From Mesobacillus sp. S13 (lineage in GTDB: Bacteria > Bacillota > Bacilli > Bacillales > Cytobacillaceae): a DNA stretch of 64,000 bases. The translations under genes were made by a program, and so were the position numbers. The stretch lies in the NCBI RefSeq assembly GCF_020422885.1, contig NZ_CP084622.1, forward strand, positions 1,321,001-1,385,000, written 5' to 3'. The notes under the pieces are model-generated. The model searched no databases. It was not told where the DNA came from and was given only the letters and a program-made list of their open reading frames with translations. Position 1 is the stretch's first letter; the number at the start of each line of letters is the position of its first letter. Below, in pieces: positions 1 to 7,792 of the stretch.

Positions 1-1
1 C

Positions 2-868
2 GGATTTTCACCAGTAGGCTTGGAACTTGGCTTCGGCCGACAGGGAAAACTGCCGCCGCTTGCTTTTTCGCTTAAAAATGGGACAAAAATGGAGCTCATG
101 GGCCGGATTGACCGCGTAGATAAAGCAGAAGATGATAAGGGCGTGTACTTGAGGGTCGTTGATTATAAATCGAGCGTGAAGGATGTCAATTTGACTGAGG
201 TTTATTATGGTGTGGCCCTGCAGATGCTTACCTACCTGGATATCATCATCACTCATTCGCCAATGTTGGTTGGCAAGGCTGCTGACCCGGCTGGAGTTCT
301 GTATTTCCATGTCCATAATCCTATTGTCAACGCATCGAAAATGCTGACTCTTGATGAAATCGAAGAGGAAATCCTCAAACGTTTTAAAATGAATGGATTG
401 CTCCTCGGCGATGAAAATGTCATCAGAATGATGGACAAGGGGCTTGATACAGGAAGCTCACAGATTATTTCCGCAGGTTTTAAAAAGGATGGAAGCCTGC
501 TGAAAAGCTCAAAAGTGGCCAGCAAGGAAGACTTTGACCATTTGCGGCAATTCGTCCGCCACAAATATGTAGAGACCGGAAATAGGATTGTCAGCGGAAT
601 TGTCGATGTGGCGCCGTATAAGCTAAAGGACAGGGCTCCATGTACATTCTGTTCTTTCAAGCCGGTCTGCCAGTTTGACCAGGCCGTGGAATCGAATGAT
701 TTCAGGAAGCTTCCGGTCATAAAAAAAGAAGACTTGCTGGCGTCGCTCCGTCAGGATCAAAAGATGACAGCAAACGATGGCTTGCCTGGAGCAAATGATC
801 GGTTAGAAGAAATCAGGAAACTGGATATTCTAGCATCAATCGGAGAGGAGGAAGAGGATCTTGGCTAA
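2..868 (+). CDS. addB: AddB, ATP-dependent helicase/nuclease subunit B (C-terminal 288 residues, 5' cut by window)
   Basis: AddB pairs with AddA to process double-strand breaks and load RecA. The frame is already open at base 2, so this is the end of a protein of over 1100 residues. Visible are the RecB-type nuclease motif (GRIDRVD followed by VVDYKS) and the C-terminal part of the iron-sulfur motif, C-x2-C-x5-C in APCTFCSFKPVCQF. In B. subtilis AddB three C-terminal cysteines plus one N-terminal cysteine hold a 4Fe-4S cluster; the N-terminal one lies outside the window. The stop codon overlaps the start of addA, which indicates translational coupling. Confidence 0.96.
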   Translation, partial: GFSPVGLELGFGRQGKLPPLAFSLKNGTKMELMGRIDRVDKAEDDKGVYLRVVDYKSSVKDVNLTEVYYGVALQMLTYLDIIITHSPMLVGKAADPAGVLYFHVHNPIVNASKMLTLDEIEEEILKRFKMNGLLLGDENVIRMMDKGLDTGSSQIISAGFKKDGSLLKSSKVASKEDFDHLRQFVRHKYVETGNRIVSGIVDVAPYKLKDRAPCTFCSFKPVCQFDQAVESNDFRKLPVIKKEDLLASLRQDQKMTANDGLPGANDRLEEIRKLDILASIGEEEEDLG

Positions 869-3800
869 AATGACAATACCGCCAGTACCGGAAGGGGCAA
901 CCTGGACGGAAAATCAATGGAAGGCAATCATGGCATCGGGCCAGGATATCCTTGTCGCAGCAGCAGCAGGGTCGGGAAAAACGGCCGTGCTTGTTGAGCG
1001 GATCATCAGGAAAATCACTTCGGAAAGCAACCCAATGGATGTTGATGAACTGCTCGTCGTGACATTCACGAATGCCTCCGCGGCTGAAATGCGCCACAGG
1101 ATAGGAGAAGCACTGGAAAAAGCAATTGACAGCAACCCGGCTTCGACCCACTTGAAAAAGCAGCTCAGCCTGCTGAACAGAGCGTCCATTTCAACGCTTC
1201 ACTCCTTCTGCCTTGAAGTGATCAGGAAATATTATTACTTGATTGATGTTGATCCTGGCTTCAGGATTGCAGATGAAACAGAAGGGCAGTTGCTTAGGGA
1301 TGAAGTGATCGAGGACCTTTTCGAGGAAGAGTACGGAAATGCAGACAACCAGCCATTTTTCAACCTGGTGGATGCGTTCACGAATGACCGCAGCGATGAA
1401 GGATTGAAGGATATAATTGTCGACCTGTTCGATTTTGCCAGATCCAATCCTTCACCTGATGCCTACCTGGATTCAATCGTTTCGATGTATGACGCAGCAG
1501 ACAGCTCAACAATGGAGGATCTGCCTTTCATGAAGGTGCTCGTAGCGGATATCGAGCTGCAGCTACAGGGGGCGAAACAGCTTCTGGAAAAAGCGATGGA
1601 GATTGCCAAAATGCCAGGAGGTCCGGCACCAAGAGCGGTTAATTTTACCGAAGACTTGCATGTGATTGATACCTTGCTTGCTGCAAGGGACAGATCATGG
1701 GCAGAGCTTTATGAGGCGATCCAGCTCGCTAATTTTGGCAGGGCAAAAACATGCCGCGGTGATGATTTCAACAAGGAGCTTGTTGACAAGGCAGCTAAGC
1801 TACGCGACCGGGCAAAGAAAATCGTCCAGGATCTGAGAGGGGAATTATTCTCACGCAGACCTGAGAGTTTCCTGAAGGATATGCAGGAAATGAAGCCCTT
1901 GGTTTCTGTCCTGATTGATCTTGTAAAAGAATTCTCGCGCCGGTTTGGAGAAGTGAAGCAGGAACGTGGCCTCGTCGATTTCTCTGATTTGGAGCATTAT
2001 ACTCTTGATATTCTGACTGTCAATACGGATGTGGAGGAAGTGGCGCATCCAGGACAACCTGAACCTTCAGAGGCAGCACTTGCTTATCGCCAGAAGTTCA
2101 AAGAAGTCCTTGTGGACGAATACCAGGATACAAATATGGTCCAGGAAGCAATCCTCCAGCTTGTGACTGCTGAAGGAGAAGAAGCAGGCAATCTGTTCAT
2201 GGTTGGCGATGTAAAACAATCAATCTACAAGTTCCGTCTTGCTGAGCCTAATTTGTTCCTTGGAAAGTACAACAGGTTCACATCCAGCGGAGAAGGAACC
2301 GGCTTGAAAATTGATCTCGCTAAGAACTTCCGGAGCCGCAAAGAAGTCCTTGACGGGACGAATTATTTATTCAAGCAAATCATGGGAATCAAGGTTGGCG
2401 AAATTGCTTACGATGAAAATGCCGAGCTGAAAATAGGAGCGCCTTATCCTGAGGATGACGAGTTCCCTGTGGAGCTGCTCTTGATTGATAAAAGCGAGGG
2501 TGAAACCGCAGAAACAGAGACTGAGAATGAAAGTGCAGAAGGTGATTTCGACGCTGATGACCTGGAACAATCCCAGCTCGAAGCAAGGCTGATGGCTAAG
2601 CACATTAAGGATATGGTAGAAGAACGGCGGGGTGTGTACAATCCGAAGACAAAGACCTCGAAGCCCGTCAATTACCGTGATATCGTCATTCTCCTCCGCT
2701 CGATGACCTGGGCGCCGCAAATAATGGAGGAGTTCAAGCAGCAAGGCATCCCGATTTACGCGAATCTGTCGACTGGATATTTCCAGGCAACAGAGGTCGC
2801 GGTCATGCTTTCTCTGTTGAAAGTGATTGACAATCCTTATCAGGATATTCCGCTCGCTGCAGTCCTGAGGTCGCCTATTGTCGGGCTGGATGAGGAAGAG
2901 CTTGCCATCATCAGGGTCAGCCAGAAACGCGGTTCCTTCTACGAGGCATTGACTGCTTTCTGTCTTGAGCGGCCATTGCCGGAAAATGAGCGCTTGCATG
3001 AGAAAACAAATCGCTTTTTCGAAAGCTTGAAAAAATGGAGAACCTCAGCAAGGCAGGGTTCTGTATCCGATTTAATCTGGCAATTGTACCGGGAAACCCG
3101 ATTCTTCGATTTTGCCGGCGGGATGCCAGGAGGCAAGCAGCGCCAAGCAAACCTGCGAGCACTATATGATCGCGCGCGACAATATGAAGCCACAAGCTTC
3201 CGAGGCCTGTTCCGCTTTTTGCGCTTCATTGAGCGGATGAGGGAGCGCGGAGACGACCTGGGCGCTGCAAGAGCACTTGGAGAGCAGGAAGATGTGGTCA
3301 GGGTCATGACGATCCACAGCAGCAAGGGACTGGAGTTCCCGGTTGTCTTCGTTGCCGGGCTTGCCCGAAATTTCAATACGATGGACCTGAAAAAATTCTA
3401 TATGCTCGATAAAGAGTTTGGCTTTGCAGCAAAATATATCAATCCCGAGAAGCGGATTTCCTTCCCATCCTTGCCGCAGTTGGCATTCAAGCGCAAGAAG
3501 AAGATGGAAATGCTGGCAGAGGAAATGCGAGTATTATATGTTGCCTTGACACGGGCAAAGGAAAAGCTCTACTTGATTGGGTCGGTCAAAGATGCAGAAA
3601 AGACGATCAGCAAGTGGCAGGACGAAGCAAGCCATCCTGAATGGCTGCTGGATGAATATTCAAGAGCTTCTGCTTCGGGTTATATCGACTGGATTGGACC
3701 TGCAGTGGTACGCCACCGGGATTGTATTGATATCAGGGAAGGTGCGGAAATCCTTCATCCGGCACTGGGTAAGGACATTACTTGCCACCCTTCCCGTTGG

Positions 3801-4649
3801 AAAATTGAAAGCGTTAAAGCAGAGGAAATCGCTTCATATGCAGAGGGACAAACCGAAGAGCACGAAAGCTTGATGGACCTTGTTGCAGCCGGTAAGCCAG
3901 TGAACAGGGACTCAGAATTGGCAGAGACAGTGAACAGGCAGCTTTCCTGGAATTATCATTTCAAGGAAGCAGCAAACCACCGCTCGAAGCAGTCCGTTAC
4001 CGAGCTGAAACGCAACCACGAAACAAGGGATGAAGAAAGCGGAACACAGATGATCCGGAGGTTTTCAAAACCCATCCTTAATCGGCCAAGATTCATGCAG
4101 GAAAAGAAACTCACACCTGCAGAACGCGGAACTGCGATGCATATGGTCATGCAGCATATCAATCTGGACCAGCCAGTAACCGAAGCCTCCCTGGATCTGC
4201 AGCTGGAGGAGATGGTAGTGAAGGAGCTGCTTTTCCCTGAGCAGCGTGATGCTATTGATAAAAAATGGATCCTTGCCTTTTTTGAAACGGACATCGGCAA
4301 GCGACTGGTATCGGCAGAAAAAGTCAGCCGCGAGGTACCGTTTTATCTGTCATTGCCGTCAAAAGAAGTTTATCCTGATTGGCAGGGCGAAAACGAACCG
4401 ATCTTTATCCAGGGGGTAGTCGACTGCATTTTCCGGGATGAAAAAGGAACCGTCCTGCTGGACTTTAAAACGGATGGCATCCATGACCGCTATAAAGGCG
4501 GGTTCGAGCAGGCAAAGCCTATTCTGGAGGAACGATATCGAATCCAAATCAGCTTGTATGCCAAAGCAATTGAACAGGTGTGGAAACAGCCTGTTGCGGA
4601 GAAATACTTATATTTCTTCGACGGCGGGCATCTGCTTGAACTGGATTAA
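861..4649 (+). CDS. addA: AddA, ATP-dependent helicase/nuclease subunit A
   Basis: UvrD-type superfamily 1 helicase with a C-terminal RecB-like nuclease, the motor subunit of AddAB; 1262 residues, normal for the family. Walker A AAAGSGKT lies near residues 34-41, motif II DEYQD near 418, then GDVKQSIYKFR, the motif-VI-type IHSSKGLEFPVVF and LYVALTRAKEKLYL. The nuclease motif LLDFKTDG is near residue 1201. The TTG at 861 is preferred because AGGAGG (846-851) sits 9 bases upstream; ATG at 870 is too far from it. The start overlaps the addB stop. A strong terminator follows. Confidence 0.97.
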   Translation: MAKMTIPPVPEGATWTENQWKAIMASGQDILVAAAAGSGKTAVLVERIIRKITSESNPMDVDELLVVTFTNASAAEMRHRIGEALEKAIDSNPASTHLKKQLSLLNRASISTLHSFCLEVIRKYYYLIDVDPGFRIADETEGQLLRDEVIEDLFEEEYGNADNQPFFNLVDAFTNDRSDEGLKDIIVDLFDFARSNPSPDAYLDSIVSMYDAADSSTMEDLPFMKVLVADIELQLQGAKQLLEKAMEIAKMPGGPAPRAVNFTEDLHVIDTLLAARDRSWAELYEAIQLANFGRAKTCRGDDFNKELVDKAAKLRDRAKKIVQDLRGELFSRRPESFLKDMQEMKPLVSVLIDLVKEFSRRFGEVKQERGLVDFSDLEHYTLDILTVNTDVEEVAHPGQPEPSEAALAYRQKFKEVLVDEYQDTNMVQEAILQLVTAEGEEAGNLFMVGDVKQSIYKFRLAEPNLFLGKYNRFTSSGEGTGLKIDLAKNFRSRKEVLDGTNYLFKQIMGIKVGEIAYDENAELKIGAPYPEDDEFPVELLLIDKSEGETAETETENESAEGDFDADDLEQSQLEARLMAKHIKDMVEERRGVYNPKTKTSKPVNYRDIVILLRSMTWAPQIMEEFKQQGIPIYANLSTGYFQATEVAVMLSLLKVIDNPYQDIPLAAVLRSPIVGLDEEELAIIRVSQKRGSFYEALTAFCLERPLPENERLHEKTNRFFESLKKWRTSARQGSVSDLIWQLYRETRFFDFAGGMPGGKQRQANLRALYDRARQYEATSFRGLFRFLRFIERMRERGDDLGAARALGEQEDVVRVMTIHSSKGLEFPVVFVAGLARNFNTMDLKKFYMLDKEFGFAAKYINPEKRISFPSLPQLAFKRKKKMEMLAEEMRVLYVALTRAKEKLYLIGSVKDAEKTISKWQDEASHPEWLLDEYSRASASGYIDWIGPAVVRHRDCIDIREGAEILHPALGKDITCHPSRWKIESVKAEEIASYAEGQTEEHESLMDLVAAGKPVNRDSELAETVNRQLSWNYHFKEAANHRSKQSVTELKRNHETRDEESGTQMIRRFSKPILNRPRFMQEKKLTPAERGTAMHMVMQHINLDQPVTEASLDLQLEEMVVKELLFPEQRDAIDKKWILAFFETDIGKRLVSAEKVSREVPFYLSLPSKEVYPDWQGENEPIFIQGVVDCIFRDEKGTVLLDFKTDGIHDRYKGGFEQAKPILEERYRIQISLYAKAIEQVWKQPVAEKYLYFFDGGHLLELD

Positions 4650-4667
4650 CTATAAAGGAATGTTAAA

Positions 4668-4706
4668 AACCGGCGGGATGTGAATAATAATCCTGCCGGT
4701 TTTTTC
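4668..4706 (+). terminator. Rho-independent terminator of addBA
   Basis: A 12-bp stem (4668-4679 with 4690-4701, one G-T pair) is followed by a run of six T. It separates addA from the repeat array downstream. Confidence 0.9.
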
Positions 4707-4723
4707 GGTTTGTCCTGCAGAGA

Positions 4724-5098
4724 TGTCGATAGTAGGACTATATCGGACAAACAGAAGGCGAATGATGAGGAAAATGTCCGATAGAAGGGTTGTATCGGCC
4801 AAAAAGAAGACGAATGATAAGAAATATGTCCGATAGAAGGGTTGTATCGGCCAAATGGAAGACGAATGATGAGGAAAATGTCCGATAGAAGGGCTGTATC
4901 GGCCAAGCGGAAGACGAATGATGAGGAAAATGTCCGATAGAAGGGCTGTATCGGCCAAACAGAAGACGAATGATGAGGAAAATGTCCGATAGAAGGGTTG
5001 TATCGGCCAAACGGAAGACGAATGATGAGGAAAATGTCCGATAGAAGGGCTGTATCGGCCAAACAGAAGACGAATGATGAAGAAAATGTCCGATAGAA
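4724..5098. repeat. Hairpin tandem array 1, 52-bp period (seven hairpins plus a half)
   Basis: Each unit is TGTCCGATA, a 9-nt loop (GAAGGGTTG or close), TATCGGCCA, then a conserved 25-bp spacer. Units begin at 4775, 4827, 4879, 4931, 4983 and 5035, exactly 52 bp apart. A degenerate first hairpin starts at 4724 and a trailing half unit at 5087. Open frames crossing the array only reflect its periodicity. The spacers are near-identical, so this is not a CRISPR array. It lies between the addA terminator and hlpB, where B. subtilis has sbcD and sbcC. It also fills the only gene-free stretch over 300 bp in this region. Confidence 0.95.
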
Positions 5099-5166
5099 AA
5101 AGTTATTTTCAATGAAAGCAATTCAAGCTCAAGACCAGTTCACAAATGGTAGGGAGGAATCACCGA

Positions 5167-5475
5167 GTGGCAAAGAAAAAGCAATCGGGTACATGTGAGT
5201 TATGCGGCAGGGAAGAGGTGGAGGTGACCATTCACCATCTGGTTCCTAAAGAAATGGGGGGCACTTTCTTGCCAACAGCCAATCTGTGCATTCCGTGCCA
5301 TAAACAGATTCATGCTTTGTTCACGAACGAGGAACTGGCATCGGGATTGAACACGATTGACCGGCTTCGTTCCCATCCTGAATTGCAGAAGTTTTTGAAA
5401 TGGATAAAAAAACAGCCTTCTACAAGGCTGCCGAAAATTACTAAATCTAATGCGCGTAAACGAAATAAACGCTAG
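5167..5475 (+). CDS. hlpB: HNH nuclease-like protein HlpB (YisB)
   Basis: Small HNH-fold protein, 102 residues from the chosen start. It has a zinc-ribbon-like pair CELC near the N-terminus, the IHHLVPKEMGG beta-beta-alpha motif and a second pair CIPC followed by HKQIH. The B. subtilis homologue lies in the same place after addAB (sbcDC) and is reported to act in recombination together with AddAB; that role is transferred, not seen. GTG at 5167 is preferred over the ATG at 5146 because GGGAGG (5152-5157) precedes it at good distance. The C-terminus is very basic (KSNARKRNKR). Its stop overlaps the gerPF stop on the other strand. Confidence 0.85.
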   Translation: MAKKKQSGTCELCGREEVEVTIHHLVPKEMGGTFLPTANLCIPCHKQIHALFTNEELASGLNTIDRLRSHPELQKFLKWIKKQPSTRLPKITKSNARKRNKR

Positions 5476-5690
5476 TTATTACCTGCTATCGGCTGGTCAA
5501 TCATGTTGGCATCAAGAACATTGCTGGCACTCAATCCGTTATTTGTAACAATGAAACCGCCAGTATTGAATCCTCCCTGACCAGCGACAGTTTTTGCACT
5601 GCTTTTTGGCGAGATGAACAGCGTGTCGCCAAACTGCACCGTCCCGCCGCCTACATTCAATATTTGCACAGGACCTATTATTGCTGGCAT
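5472..5690 (-). CDS. gerPF: Spore germination protein GerPF
   Basis: Last gene of the gerP operon; 72 residues from MPAIIGPVQI. GerP proteins are made in the mother cell and let small germinants cross the spore coat to reach receptors in the inner membrane. The protein has the family features: MPAI start, GGGTVQFGDTLFISPKS, GGFNTGGF. GerPF and GerPA resemble each other, and GerPA lies at the other end of this operon. ATG at 5690 is chosen over 5699 because AAAAGGA lies 8 bases upstream. Confidence 0.93.
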   Translation of the reverse strand: MPAIIGPVQILNVGGGTVQFGDTLFISPKSSAKTVAGQGGFNTGGFIVTNNGLSASNVLDANMIDQPIAGNN

Positions 5691-5781
5691 TGAAAACATC
5701 CTTTTCTGCTTTTGTTTAGGCCTTTTTTATTGTAGCTTGTGGATGATGCTCATTCTTTAGGCCAAAAGCTCCTTACTAAAT

Positions 5782-6180
5782 CTATATGTCTTCCCCATTC
5801 GACATGTTCATTCTGGGCAAAAGCTGACGAATATGCTTTACTCGGGCTTCCATCGCAATATTGCGGCTGTTTCCAAGGTGGACTACAGCCGAGGAAGAAG
5901 CTCCCATGATATCAATGTTCCGAACCTTCAATACAGGGTTGAGGTTATGGGTTGAGAAAACAACATTTTCTTCAACTGCTGGTTGAAAGGGGATTGTTTC
6001 TGAAAAAATCGGGAACGATGCGAAGTTCCCTTCATTATCAAAAAATATCTCTGCCTCTCTTTGGACGGCGAGAGCCCTGGACAACGCCTGTATTTGCTCC
6101 GAATCACCAATCTGTAAAATCGAGGAGAAGGATACCGCGTCAATTTTTATATGGTCAACACAGGTTATTCTCTGTAGCAT
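5782..6180 (-). CDS. gerPE: Spore germination protein GerPE
   Basis: About 132 residues beginning MLQRITCVDHIKIDAVSFSS. Two copies of an SS-x-hydrophobic-x-x-GD/GN motif are visible (SILQIGD near the start, SAVVHLGN later), the signature of this family. It is part of the coat-permeability operon. A GTG at 6189 overlapping the gerPD stop is an alternative start; the ATG at 6180 gives the family-like N-terminus. Neither has a clear ribosome site, so translation is probably coupled to gerPD. Confidence 0.9.
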   Translation of the reverse strand: MLQRITCVDHIKIDAVSFSSILQIGDSEQIQALSRALAVQREAEIFFDNEGNFASFPIFSETIPFQPAVEENVVFSTHNLNPVLKVRNIDIMGASSSAVVHLGNSRNIAMEARVKHIRQLLPRMNMSNGEDI

Positions 6181-6185
6181 AGCGA

Positions 6186-6368
6186 TCACGAAATATCCGG
6201 TGACAGCGGGACAAATGGCCCGACAATCAAGGATTCTGCCGGTGTATCAAAGGTAGCTGCCAGCTGGATCGTTTCAGCATCACCAACCATCAGCAACGAA
6301 GAACTCGAAACACCTATGATTCTTATGTCGCCGACGCATATATCACGGTTATAGACTTGGAAATTCAT
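6186..6368 (-). CDS. gerPD: Spore germination protein GerPD
   Basis: Sixty residues starting MNFQVYNRDICVGDIRIIGVSSSS, with SLLMVGDAETIQL in the middle, typical of GerPD. The start shares one base with the gerPC stop (TAATG), so the two are translationally coupled. It acts in the spore coat with the other GerP proteins. Confidence 0.93.
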   Translation of the reverse strand: MNFQVYNRDICVGDIRIIGVSSSSLLMVGDAETIQLAATFDTPAESLIVGPFVPLSPDIS

Positions 6369-6982
6369 TATGAACGCCCTTCCTTTACATTATCAGGCAG
6401 GTTTTTCAGGAACAGGAACACACCATTCTGGATTTCCTGCTTAAGAAGATCAATCACCCGCTCGTTTAGCTCAGGACTTAGGTCAGTGCCTCTTTCACCT
6501 GATGATTGTTCCTGTAAATGCTGAGCTACTCTGCCAGACAACTGTTTTTTGATATCATTTTTAATAAACTCGAAATATGAATCTTCCAAACTGATCCCCA
6601 GCTCGACCTGAGCACTTCGGTAAATGTTCTCCAATTCAGATTCTAGATAGTGGTGCAGGGCTGTTTCGATTTCGACCGTCCTTTTAAATAACTGCTTCGG
6701 GGGAATCGGCACATTTACGTTTTTTTGATCAACGGTAAAATCATCAATTCCATCCAAGTCTGTAGGGTTTAAACCAATATTCAAGGTTCCCTCAAGGGTT
6801 TCCACTTTTAACTGGTCGAATTTATACTCGATATTTCCTATCTGAACCGGAGGCCGCTCTTTTAGTGCAGCAATTTCCTGCTGCAATTCGTGCACCATTT
6901 TCTCCAATCTGGCAGTCTTTTTGCTCTGGTGCTCCACATATACATGCAGCTTTTTTAAATATTGATAAAATTCCGCGTTCAA
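6368..6982 (-). CDS. gerPC: Spore germination protein GerPC
   Basis: The largest GerP protein, 204 residues. The N-terminal 50 residues (YQYLKKLHVYVEHQSKKTARLEK and beyond) look like a coiled coil, followed by a beta-rich segment VQIGNIEYKFDQLKVETLEGTLNIG typical of GerPC. TTG at 6982 is preferred over the upstream ATG at 7009 because GAGGTG lies 6 bases before it and the protein then starts close to the conserved YQYL. The gene is coupled to gerPD by a one-base overlap. Confidence 0.9.
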   Translation of the reverse strand: MNAEFYQYLKKLHVYVEHQSKKTARLEKMVHELQQEIAALKERPPVQIGNIEYKFDQLKVETLEGTLNIGLNPTDLDGIDDFTVDQKNVNVPIPPKQLFKRTVEIETALHHYLESELENIYRSAQVELGISLEDSYFEFIKNDIKKQLSGRVAQHLQEQSSGERGTDLSPELNERVIDLLKQEIQNGVFLFLKNLPDNVKEGRS

Positions 6983-7021
6983 AAGAATCACCTCGCATCG
7001 ACTCAGCATTTTTGAGAATAG

Positions 7022-7282
7022 TTAAATTTGGCGTACAGGAGCCTGAAGCGGTACGGCAGGTGCTTCAAGTATGTTGCTGCCGCCTGGCATTTCTCCCATG
7101 CCAGTTGTGATTTCTGAGGGGTGGACCGCCTCTGGGGCAGGAGCTGTAAATCCACCGGTATTATAGAGGTAGGAAACGGGCTTGATCATTCCTGCACTGC
7201 CAATTTGCAGAACAGAAGAGTTCGTGATTCCATCTATCTTCAGAAGGTTGATATTGATTGATTGTTGTATATAAAAATTCAT
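7022..7282 (-). CDS. gerPB: Spore germination protein GerPB
   Basis: Eighty-six residues from MNFYIQQSININLLKIDGITNSS, then VLQIGSAGMIKP and a proline/alanine-rich tail. The ATG at 7282 has GGGTGAG directly upstream; the ATG at 7297 only adds five unconserved residues. It lies second in gerPA-PB-PC-PD-PE-PF, the same order as in B. subtilis. Confidence 0.92.
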   Translation of the reverse strand: MNFYIQQSININLLKIDGITNSSVLQIGSAGMIKPVSYLYNTGGFTAPAPEAVHPSEITTGMGEMPGGSNILEAPAVPLQAPVRQI

Positions 7283-7296
7283 CAGACTCACCCACA

Positions 7297-7518
7297 TTAA
7301 ACATTCAGATAATTTCCTTGATCGACGGCATCAGGATCATAGGTATTCGTTGAGCTTTGGTTATTGTAAACGGTCAACCCGTCACCGGTATTGAATGAAC
7401 CGGCTCCAGAAAAGGTTTTAGCATTGGAAATCGGGCTGATTCTATAAACATCGCCAATGTGGAAGACAGCGCTGTTCCCCAGGGAAATGACCTGTGCGAC
7501 TCCAACGATTGCTGGCAT
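7297..7518 (-). CDS. gerPA: Spore germination protein GerPA
   Basis: First gene of the operon, 73 residues. MPAIVGVAQVISLGNSAVFHIGD and ISPISNAKTFSGAGSFNTGD match the GerPA/GerPF family. The ATG at 7518 is used rather than an in-frame GTG at 7527, since GGGTG lies just upstream of the ATG and MPAIVG is the usual N-terminus. A sigma-K-type promoter lies about 30 bp upstream. Confidence 0.92.
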   Translation of the reverse strand: MPAIVGVAQVISLGNSAVFHIGDVYRISPISNAKTFSGAGSFNTGDGLTVYNNQSSTNTYDPDAVDQGNYLNV

Positions 7519-7548
7519 TTGCAACACCCTTTATTTAGATTTCTTTAT

Positions 7549-7575
7549 TATCTTATGTGCCCAAATGAAGAATGT
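7549..7575 (-). promoter_or_regulatory. Sigma-K promoter for gerPA-F
   Basis: On the minus strand AC (7575-7574), 16 bp, then CATAAGATA (7557-7549), which fits the sigma-K consensus AC-N16/17-CATANNNTA exactly. gerP is a known late mother-cell, sigma-K-dependent operon in Bacillus. Confidence 0.75.
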
Positions 7576-7696
7576 GATTAAAATGCCTATTGTGCTTATA
7601 GGGCCTTTTTAGGATACATCACTAGCCTGCTTGTGGTTTGATACAAGTTGCAAAACACCATCTCGAAAAAAGGGTACCGCAGTCTTGAAAAAACAT

Positions 7697-7725
7697 GTTA
7701 TATAACAGTTAAAAAGTTATATAAC
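7697..7725. promoter_or_regulatory. Two identical palindromes GTTATATAAC upstream of the acyl-CoA ligase
   Basis: The perfect 10-bp palindrome GTTATATAAC occurs at 7697-7706 and again at 7716-7725, 19 bp centre to centre (about two helical turns), each followed by AG. This looks like a double operator for a dimeric repressor. The regulator is unknown and not adjacent. Confidence 0.5.
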
Positions 7726-7792
7726 AGAGAGTGTGATATGTTAATATATTTATATATTTAGAATTATAAAATTATTCTAGAGGAGGCAGATT

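Noticed and set aside
4724..5098. Possible CRISPR array
   Set aside because: Both the repeat and the spacer part are conserved from unit to unit, and no cas genes are nearby. The same holds for the arrays at 20770, 33947 and 41264.
4646..5121. Three overlapping minus-strand open frames of 102-138 codons encoding repeated WPIQPFYRTFSSSF-type peptides
   Set aside because: They are produced by the 52-bp tandem array, which stays open in three frames because of its composition. They lack ribosome sites and family resemblance.
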